A stretch of DNA of 11,411 bases from Dehalococcoidia bacterium. GTDB lineage: Bacteria > Chloroflexota > Dehalococcoidia > UBA3495. The stretch is from assembly GCA_028822675.1 (NCBI GenBank), contig JAPKDE010000064.1, positions 1-11,411 on the forward strand. The letters run 5' to 3'. How positions within the stretch are numbered: the stretch's first letter is position 1; every line of letters starts with the position of its first letter. Shown here one piece after another: positions 7,033-11,411 of this stretch. Below the pieces are notes generated by a model. The model had not been told where the DNA came from, did not search any database, and saw only the letters and a program-made list of their open reading frames with translations. A program made the translations under genes and the position numbers.

Positions 7033-8352
7033 TTAGTCGTCGGCTGAGGCAGGGACCATTGGGATCGTATCTTCCCAATTGGGAATCAAGATGCGGCCAG
7101 TTGGCTCCATGGACATGATGACAAACGCCCCGGCTAAACTAGTGAAGGTTGAGACCAAGATGGTTGCAGTATAAGAGTCAAACAACCAGAACAACGCCCC
7201 ACCCAGCCAAGCACCCATGGCCATTCCAGAACCGGCGCCAAAGGCCTGCCAGCCAAATGATGAACCCATTGGGCCACGACCAAAATATTGACGGTTGATG
7301 ACCGGGAACGCCGATCCTTCGCCGCCGTACCCAATGCCAAAGATCACCGCAAACATGTAGAACTGCCAAGGTTCTTGTGCCCAGAAGAGCATCAGCACCG
7401 GCAGACCCTGCCAGACAAAGGCCGTGGCCATGGTGCCCCTAGCGCCCAAATAATCTGAGATTACCGGCGTCAAGAACCTGGTGGAGACGCTGACCAAGGC
7501 CAGGGTGCTGAGCACACCTGCGGCACCTACGTTGTCCATACCGGCCAACACCGCAATTGGCACGATGTAAATGATGACTATGGAATGGCTGACGCAGCCC
7601 AAGAAGTGGATGGACACCAACTTCCAGAAAGTGGTGGTGGACTGCATGCCGGATCGGAAAGCTTTGATTCGCAAACCCTCCGCCACACGGTCTCTTACGT
7701 GCACTACTTCTTCGGTATCAGGTGCGCCGAAGGGCCTGATATTGATGTCGCCAGGTCGGTTTCTGAAGAAGACCATAAGCGCCAACATCATGATTCCGCC
7801 CAGGATGCCAACGGACCAGAACGCCACTTTCCAGGATGAGCCGCTGATTAGGACGCTTATCAAAATCGCCATGATGGCCGGGCCAAGTCCGTGGGATGCC
7901 TGCAAGAAGCCCACACCATAGCCCAGGTGAGTGCGGAACCAGTATGAGGCGGTGGTAATGATCGGTACGTTGAAACACGCACTGGCAGCGCCGAGGAATA
8001 TCCCGTAGGAAATCCACAGGTGCCATACCTCAGAGACGACGCCGGTCATCAGAGCGCCGACGATAAAAGCGGCGATGCCGACTAGGATGACCTTTCTTGC
8101 ACCGTAGCGGTCGGTGCAGTAGCCACTGAGGGGGGCTAAAAGTGCGCCCGTGATGCTGGCCAAGGCGTAGGCCAGTGTGACCATCGCCGGACTCCAGTTG
8201 TTAGCTTCTTCCAGAGGTACAATGAGCACCCCGAAAGCCTGCCGAATGGAACCACCGGCCATATGCATGACGGCGGCGATGGCCATGATAATCCACGCGT
8301 AGTGGATACCAGTGGATAGGCCGAACGCGCCTTTGTTTTTGAGTTTAATCAT
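7033..8352 (-). CDS. MFS transporter, OFA/monocarboxylate-type (12 TM)
   Basis: 439 residues from ATG 8350-8352, typical for a 12-TM MFS carrier in the cytoplasmic membrane. TM1 is HYAWIIMAIAAVMHMAGG, followed by SIRQAFGVLIVPLEE, the pattern seen in oxalate/formate antiporter (OFA) and monocarboxylate (MCT) relatives. Motif A, GYCTDRYGARK, stands at 77-87 between TM2 and TM3. A charged central loop (about residues 205-235, TEEVVHVRDRVAEGLRIKAF) separates the two six-helix halves, and the second half has GIGYGGEGSAFPVINRQYFG. The likely cargo is a small carboxylate, but this is inference. A TTG two codons upstream (8358) is an alternative start. There is no Shine-Dalgarno; the promoter at 8364-8392 would start transcription almost at the start codon. 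It is divergent from the third Rid gene. Confidence 0.9.
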   Translation of the reverse strand: MIKLKNKGAFGLSTGIHYAWIIMAIAAVMHMAGGSIRQAFGVLIVPLEEANNWSPAMVTLAYALASITGALLAPLSGYCTDRYGARKVILVGIAAFIVGALMTGVVSEVWHLWISYGIFLGAASACFNVPIITTASYWFRTHLGYGVGFLQASHGLGPAIMAILISVLISGSSWKVAFWSVGILGGIMMLALMVFFRNRPGDINIRPFGAPDTEEVVHVRDRVAEGLRIKAFRSGMQSTTTFWKLVSIHFLGCVSHSIVIIYIVPIAVLAGMDNVGAAGVLSTLALVSVSTRFLTPVISDYLGARGTMATAFVWQGLPVLMLFWAQEPWQFYMFAVIFGIGYGGEGSAFPVINRQYFGRGPMGSSFGWQAFGAGSGMAMGAWLGGALFWLFDSYTATILVSTFTSLAGAFVIMSMEPTGRILIPNWEDTIPMVPASADD

Positions 8353-8363
8353 TGGCAAGCCAC

Positions 8364-8392
8364 ATTCTGCGCCTGTGGCGTACCCATGTCAA
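8364..8392 (-). promoter_or_regulatory. Sigma-70-type promoter giving a near-leaderless MFS transcript
   Basis: On the minus strand a perfect TTGACA (8387-8392) is followed after exactly 17 bp by CAGAAT (8364-8369, 4 of 6 to TATAAT). Transcription would start near 8357, within a few bases of the start codons at 8358 (TTG) and 8352 (ATG). This agrees with the lack of a ribosome binding site. The -35 also lies in the small palindrome TCAATTGA (8389-8396). Confidence 0.55.
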
Positions 8393-8502
8393 TTGATATG
8401 AGGGGCTTTGCACTATTTAACCTTCACGTTTTGGCTAAATCCAGCCGAATGGGCGGCATTTCCAGCTGTGATTGGTCTACGCAAGATGAAGACTACGCCG
8501 CG

Positions 8503-8524
8503 TATAATTTCCTGAAATTCAGGA
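8503..8524 (+). promoter_or_regulatory. TATAAT box followed by a 15-bp perfect palindrome, promoter/operator of third Rid gene
   Basis: TATAAT (8503-8508) is immediately followed by TCCTGAA-A-TTCAGGA (8510-8524), a perfect 7+1+7 palindrome covering the expected transcription start near 8515. This is the classic location for a repressor site. No matching -35 was found. The site lies in the interval between the divergent MFS carrier and Rid gene. No regulator gene is adjacent in the window. Confidence 0.5.
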
Positions 8525-8569
8525 CCCCGAAAAAAATTAAACAAATTAAGGCGTAACGCAAGGTAATAC

Positions 8570-9034
8570 ATGGGCGCGGAATAGAAACTGCAAGAATTGG
8601 GCTTGGAGTCGGGGCCTGTGGGCACTCCGGTGGCCAACTTCCTGCCGGCGGTGCGCACCGGAAATCTGCTGTTTGTGGCCGGTCACATCGCCGGAAAGCC
8701 GGATGGGTTGGTGTTGAACCCCGGCAAGGTGGGCCGAGATGTGACCGAGGAACAGGCTTACGAGTCGGCCAAGCTGGCATTGCTCAACTGCCTGGCATCA
8801 ATCAAACAGGAACTTGGGGACCTGGATAAAGTCCAGCGCGTGGTGAAGTTGTTAGTGATGGTGAACGCAGACCCTGAATTCGATAGGCACTTTGTGGTTG
8901 GCAACGGCGCGTCCGACCTGCTGGTGGAATTCTACGGAGACCAGGGCCGCCACGCCCGTTCTGCTGTGGGCATGAGCGGACTACCCCGCAAGAGCTGTGT
9001 AGAAGTTGAAATGATCATAGAGGTTGCAGACTAA
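8570..9034 (+). pseudogene. Rid-family gene with an in-frame TAG at codon 5
   Basis: From ATG 8570, which has AAGG (8560-8563) 6 nt upstream, the frame reads M-G-A-E-TAG-K-L-Q-E-L-G-L-E-S-G-P and continues to a full Rid domain ending at TAA 9034. The part after the stop (K-L-Q-E-L-G-L then PVANFLPAVRTGNLLFVAGH) matches the expected N-terminus of this Rid subgroup, so the real start is almost surely 8570 and the stop (8582-8584) interrupts it. Later motifs are intact: ASDLLVEFYGDQGRHARSAVG, with the family arginine kept in HARS, and VEVEMIIEV at the end. If TTG 8597 is used instead, a 145-residue product lacking about nine residues could still be made, but no ribosome binding site precedes it. 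It could be a nonsense mutation, a base-call error or a weakly expressed protein. It is divergent from the MFS carrier. Confidence 0.7.
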
Positions 9035-9345
9035 TATCTGTTGAGTGGGCCCTTTGACCGGCTCAAGATGAACACGCACCACCTGCAACATGCTGATGCC
9101 ATGGCAAATAGGCAAAAAGTGGTGCATATCTGGGTCTTGGTCTGACCGCGATCAGCCGACCTTGCCTTCAAACATACCTCATGTAATACCTACCGGGCAA
9201 TGTCAACACTGACAAAGCCCGAGTATGCTCCTTGCGCAGTTTTCATTGACCAGATGTTGACTGTAAATTGTGCACCAAATGTGCACGAAGACTCCGACCG
9301 TTTCCTTATGTTGTAACCACTTACGAGTAGGTTCTAGCTTTATAT
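9035..9345. other. Gene-free stretch rich in short repeats
   Basis: No credible coding sequence is seen on either strand. It holds a stem-loop at 9191-9225, a pair of TGTGCAC heptamers at 9269-9275 and 9280-9286 (11 bp apart, one helical turn), a TGCCATGGCA palindrome (9097-9106), and TTGACC/TTGACT hexamers (9246-9251, 9257-9262) without good -10 partners. A stretch near 9051-9075 (TTTGACCGGCTCAAGATGAAC) recalls dispersed intergenic repeats of the type GACAGGCTCAGGATGAAC, from memory only. The GC content falls toward its right end. Confidence 0.4.
9191..9225. repeat. Stem-loop with symmetric AA/AA internal loop
   Basis: CGGGC (9194-9198), AA, TGTCA (9201-9205), loop ACAC, TGACA (9210-9214), AA, GCCCG (9217-9221). 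TAC (9191-9193) and GTA (9223-9225) extend the stem around one bulged A. No T-run follows, so it is not a standard terminator. It could be an operator, a repeat copy or a structured RNA element after the third Rid gene. Confidence 0.45.
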
Positions 9346-9371
9346 TTAGCACTTATGCTATTTAGTGCTAA
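9346..9371. promoter_or_regulatory. CIRCE-like inverted repeat (HrcA operator resemblance)
   Basis: TTAGCACT (9346-9353) and AGTGCTAA (9364-9371) are exact reverse complements separated by 10 bp. The known CIRCE element bound by HrcA is TTAGCACTC-N9-GAGTGCTAA. Here the eight outer bases of each arm match fully, while the innermost C/G pair is T/T and the spacer is one base shorter. An AT-rich TATATT (9341-9346) overlaps its left edge as a possible -10. It lies 219 bp upstream of the lipoprotein ATG. The resemblance is seen directly; HrcA control is inference. Confidence 0.5.
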
Positions 9372-9455
9372 TTTATGATTAGGGGTGGCATCGCACTCAA
9401 ACACCGGTATGCTTCGAATTCCCGCCAATTTATCGTTAGGCCCTCAGAAATAATC

Positions 9456-9477
9456 CTCCTCAACCAAAGGAGTTTTT
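9456..9477 (+). terminator. Short hairpin plus T-run, possible attenuator in the lipoprotein leader
   Basis: CTCCT (9456-9460) pairs with AGGAG (9468-9472), followed at once by TTTTT (9473-9477). This has the form of a small intrinsic terminator. The same AAAGGAG is also a perfect Shine-Dalgarno for TTG 9479, so the hairpin could instead hide that site. The stem is only 5 bp, so its strength is doubtful. Confidence 0.3.
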
Positions 9478-9478
9478 C

Positions 9479-9601
9479 TTGTTTCAGGTGCTCCTATTTC
9501 GTGAAGTCCCTAAGGGGCGTACTGGTGACGGTGCGGATGTTCTCGGGGATCCGAAACGCTCTGAATATATCTTTGTATACAATAGGATTTATGAAACGTA
9601 A
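9479..9601 (+). CDS. Possible 40-residue leader ORF overlapping the lipoprotein start
   Basis: TTG 9479 is preceded by AAAGGAG with 6 nt spacing. The frame encodes LFQVLLFREVPKG and ends NRIYET at TAA 9599-9601, overlapping the lipoprotein ATG (9591) by 11 bp in another frame. Such an arrangement could give translational coupling, which would help the weakly placed ribosome binding site of the main gene. The peptide matches no family I know and may be chance. It is kept as a low-confidence candidate because of its strong ribosome binding site. Confidence 0.2.
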   Translation: MFQVLLFREVPKGRTGDGADVLGDPKRSEYIFVYNRIYET

Positions 9602-11045
9602 ATTAATAATACTAGCAATGGTTTTGGTGTTGGCTATAGGTATCTCGTGTTCACCGACCCAGGTAACTACTCCTGTACCCACACCAGAGCCGACTGCTAA
9701 AACTGCTGTACCCACACCAGAGCCGACTGCGAAAACTGCTGTACCCACACCAGAGCCGACTGCTAAAACTGTTGTTAGTACAATGGCTGTACCTACTCAA
9801 ACATCCGCACCGGCGCAGATTCCATCACTTGGCTTGTCACGCTATCAGCCAGCACCTGCTTTGGTTTTCAGTGCCGTGGAGTCCAAAGGTCAATTTAAGG
9901 CAGACATACAAGCAGCTCTGTCAGCCATGTTGATGAGACAATTTCCACAGTTACAGCAAAAGATGGGAATATCAGTAGCCGTATATCAAGATGGAAAAAT
10001 CTGGTCGCAGGCATTAGGTTACGCGAGTGATGGTGTACTGATGGAACCAATTACTCCTACAGGAGTTAAGAGCAGTTCCAAAACTTTTCTATCCGCATTG
10101 GTTCTTACACAAGCGGAAGAAGGACTTTACGAACTGAATGATCGAATTTCTGTTCTTTTGTCAGACGACCCAGCGTACCAGTCTCTCGATAAGTCTATAA
10201 TTCCCGACGCTACTATTGCAGAGCTATTGACACACACCTCTGGTATAGCTGGGAGAAGAACCTCGGGTGACCGTGAATCTTTCAATTTAATGACCAGTCC
10301 GAATTGGCAGCCTTCGGACTCTTTTGCGTTAATTAAAGACCCCCCTAAGTCTACTGGTGAATTTGGGTACCACACGTTCGCCAATTCATACCTTCTTGGA
10401 ATGGTTGCAGAACATATTGGTGGTCAAAACCTTGACACGCTTTATCGCACCCATTTATTAGATCCAATCTCGGTACAAGCCAGTTTACTTCCCGTCGTTG
10501 AATCACCGAAGGGTATCGCACACCCTTATGCTGATCGGTCGAACTATGGCGGCTCTGGCGGTTTTGGAGACTTGTCGCAGATAGAAATTTGGAAAGATTT
10601 TAATTGGTATGAGGCGGATGGCCGATTGTCTTGGGCAACTGCAGGGATTGTTTCAACTTCTGAGAACATGGCTCGGTGGGCTTATGAACTATATAGTGAA
10701 AGAGGTTCAGCCGTTACTAAAAGTGTTCGATCGGCTTTACTGGGATCAGTTACGGATGAAACAATCTTCATAGACGGTCCACAGAAATATGGATTTCATG
10801 TGGCTAGAAAAGAGCACGCCCTTCCTGATGGCACAGTTTTGGAATCGTATGGCCACTCGGGAGGAGGCTCCGGCACGTCTTCCATTCTTGTCTATTTGCC
10901 AGAACTGGACTTATCTATTTCGGTGCTTGCCAACAGCGATATGAATAATCTTTTAGGCAACTGTGCTAGTAGGACAGAACCTTGGTTGAGCCCAATGCAT
11001 TGCATAACACGCGGTCTTTTAGAGGCAATGGTAAGCGTTAAGTGA
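9591..11045 (+). CDS. Lipoprotein serine hydrolase, beta-lactamase/esterase (PF00144-like) family
   Basis: 484 residues from ATG 9591. A signal peptide (MKRK, then LIILAMVLVLAIGIS) is followed by Cys20, so a lipoprotein anchor is likely, though IGIS-C is not a perfect lipobox. Residues 29-61 form a linker of three 11-residue repeats (VPTPEPTAKTA). The hydrolase domain follows: S161-SS-K164 is the nucleophile SxxK motif, LLTHTSGI stands at 212-219, and HSGGG at 422-426 is the third motif. The usual YxN appears as F263-A-N265, with Tyr260 nearby, so the catalytic tyrosine may be replaced. The family includes class C beta-lactamases, D-aminopeptidases and esterases acting outside the membrane; antibiotic resistance should not be assumed. 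TAGGA (9583-9587) lies close before the ATG. The reading frame is open from ATG 9375 but the signal peptide fixes the start. Its codon use is clearly more AT-rich than its neighbours, suggesting transfer. Confidence 0.88.
   Translation: MKRKLIILAMVLVLAIGISCSPTQVTTPVPTPEPTAKTAVPTPEPTAKTAVPTPEPTAKTVVSTMAVPTQTSAPAQIPSLGLSRYQPAPALVFSAVESKGQFKADIQAALSAMLMRQFPQLQQKMGISVAVYQDGKIWSQALGYASDGVLMEPITPTGVKSSSKTFLSALVLTQAEEGLYELNDRISVLLSDDPAYQSLDKSIIPDATIAELLTHTSGIAGRRTSGDRESFNLMTSPNWQPSDSFALIKDPPKSTGEFGYHTFANSYLLGMVAEHIGGQNLDTLYRTHLLDPISVQASLLPVVESPKGIAHPYADRSNYGGSGGFGDLSQIEIWKDFNWYEADGRLSWATAGIVSTSENMARWAYELYSERGSAVTKSVRSALLGSVTDETIFIDGPQKYGFHVARKEHALPDGTVLESYGHSGGGSGTSSILVYLPELDLSISVLANSDMNNLLGNCASRTEPWLSPMHCITRGLLEAMVSVK
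9675..9773 (+). repeat. Three tandem 33-bp repeats coding the VPTPEPTAKTA linker
   Basis: Units at 9675-9707, 9708-9740 and 9741-9773 are nearly identical; unit 2 has GCG for GCT and unit 3 ends GTT rather than GCT. Each encodes one VPTPEPTAKTA/V unit in the spacer between the lipoprotein anchor and the hydrolase domain. The near identity at DNA level suggests recent expansion, and the copy number may vary between strains. Confidence 0.9.
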
Positions 11046-11048
11046 TAA

Positions 11049-11302
11049 TTGGCTAATCATTCCCATCGCCGACTTAATCGTTCTGATGTTAAATCAAGCA
11101 GATTCTTAGAAACTCTGGAGGCCGATAATCTGGGAATGCCCAACAACTTCCTGGAAGACTTGCCAGCCCTGGAGGTCACCTCGAGGTGACCCCCGAGGAA
11201 CAGGAGGCCCTGGTTCAGCAGATATTCCTGCTGATCACCATCTACGGGAAAGAGTTTGTCGATATCAAACCGAAGCCTGATACCCTGCTTTCTGTGCCGT
11301 GA
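11049..11302 (+). pseudogene. Frameshifted small ORF of unknown function
   Basis: Directly after the TGA-TAA of the lipoprotein gene a frame opens (TTG 11049: ANHSHRRLNRSDVKSS, then MPNNFLEDLPALEVTSR) and stops at TGA 11187-11189. A second frame continues the apparent sense from 11183 (EVTPEEQEALVQQ, then IYGKEFVDIKPKPDTLLSVP) to TGA 11300-11302. Joining LEV to TPEEQEALVQQ gives a protein-like chain of about 80 residues that I do not recognise. The break coincides with an imperfect 11-bp tandem duplication (GAGGTCACCTC/GAGGTGACCCC). No ribosome binding site is clear, and ATG 11136 is an alternative start. An open frame also exists on the opposite strand but looks less protein-like. Confidence 0.4.
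11174..11191. repeat. 18-bp perfect palindrome
   Basis: GGTCACCTC-GAGGTGACC is a perfect palindrome without spacer, and GG/CC extend it after one A/C mismatch. It was probably created by the imperfect 11-bp duplication that shifts the surrounding frame, but it could also be a protein-binding site. Confidence 0.6.
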
Positions 11303-11330
11303 CCATGGTGACAAAAAGCAGGGTATCAGG
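11276..11330. repeat. Perfect 16-bp inverted repeat with 23-bp spacer
   Basis: CCTGATACCCTGCTTT (11276-11291) and AAAGCAGGGTATCAGG (11315-11330) are exact reverse complements. The left arm lies in the end of the broken ORF and the right arm runs directly into a tRNA-like 3' end. No T-run follows either arm, so it is not a simple terminator. It could be a recombination or transposition end, or a long hairpin. Confidence 0.7.
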
Positions 11331-11356
11331 AGTTCGACTCTAGTCCATCTCCACCA
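11329..11356 (+). other. tRNA/tmRNA 3'-end-like fragment
   Basis: The stretch contains GAG-TTCGA-CTC, as in a T-arm, then CCATCTCCACCA, which looks like an acceptor 3' strand with an encoded CCA; the CTCCACCA ending is common in tmRNA. No matching 5' acceptor strand (GGAGATG or GGGGATG) occurs upstream, and the T-stem is imperfect. It is therefore at most a remnant or an integrase attachment copy, not a gene. The remaining bases to 11411 show nothing I can name. Confidence 0.3.
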
Positions 11357-11411
11357 CAAACAACCACTTAGGTTCCTTTGAATACCTGCTCAAGCCAAAG
11401 GCTGATTGACA

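Noticed and set aside
9375..9590. N-terminal extension of the lipoprotein from ATG 9375
   Set aside because: It would bury the signal peptide 72 residues inside the protein, and no ribosome binding site is seen.
9675..9773. Tandem 33-bp repeats as a CRISPR array
   Set aside because: The copies are contiguous with no spacers and stay in frame as a Pro/Thr linker.
11285..11356. Complete tRNA or tmRNA gene ending in CCACCA
   Set aside because: No 5' acceptor strand, D-arm or anticodon arm could be matched and the T-stem is imperfect; only a 3'-end-like fragment is supported.
11057..11359. 100-codon minus-strand frame at the right end
   Set aside because: It is antisense to the broken ORF, rich in Arg, Leu and Ser without a recognisable pattern; the plus-strand reading looks more protein-like, though this is not certain.

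Overview
The window reads as a chromosomal segment of a free-living or marine-type bacterium with moderate-to-high GC, TGA/TAA/TAG stops and mixed Shine-Dalgarno and short-leader starts. My best guess is a Chloroflexota (Dehalococcoidia/SAR202-like) lineage. The reasons are the mixture of Rid-family proteins, cupin, carboxymuconolactone-decarboxylase-like and ABM-domain enzymes with MFS carriers, and a lipoprotein with a Pro/Thr-rich repeat linker. This placement is inference; no rRNA or other marker gene is present.

Layout, left to right. Positions 1-707 hold a left-truncated Rid-family protein and an ABM-domain protein, both on the minus strand. A divergent gap leads to a small cupin (912-1274, +). 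An interrupted small membrane-protein gene follows (1346-1681, +, two consecutive in-frame TGA codons) and converges on a DHA2-type 14-TM exporter (1678-3231, -). A carboxymuconolactone-decarboxylase-family gene (3415-3975, +) ends in a strong G/C hairpin cluster. Next is a full-length bifunctional-looking (p)ppGpp synthetase/hydrolase (4093-6306, +) with a 9-bp inverted repeat on its promoter/start region. A second Rid-family gene (6453-6839, +) has its own TATAAT promoter and a probable bidirectional terminator. An OFA/MCT-like MFS carrier (7033-8352, -) faces divergently a third Rid-family gene (8570-9034, +), which carries an in-frame TAG at codon 5.

From about 9035 the character changes. 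A 550-bp gene-poor stretch is rich in inverted repeats, including one very close to the CIRCE (HrcA) operator. It leads into a visibly more AT-rich gene for a lipoprotein of the serine beta-lactamase/esterase fold (9591-11045, +). Behind that are a frameshifted small ORF, a perfect 16-bp inverted repeat, and a fragment resembling the 3' end of a tRNA or tmRNA. This right end looks like acquired or decaying DNA.

Functionally, the left and middle parts fit scavenging and small-molecule turnover: three different Rid-type enzymes (reactive enamine/imine or related chemistry), an ABM monooxygenase, a CMD-type enzyme, a cupin and two carriers. The gene for stringent-response control lies among them. 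No CRISPR array, phage cassette, complete insertion sequence or complete RNA gene was found. The most notable observations are the three genes interrupted by in-frame stops or a frameshift, and the several palindromic candidate operators placed exactly at promoters.
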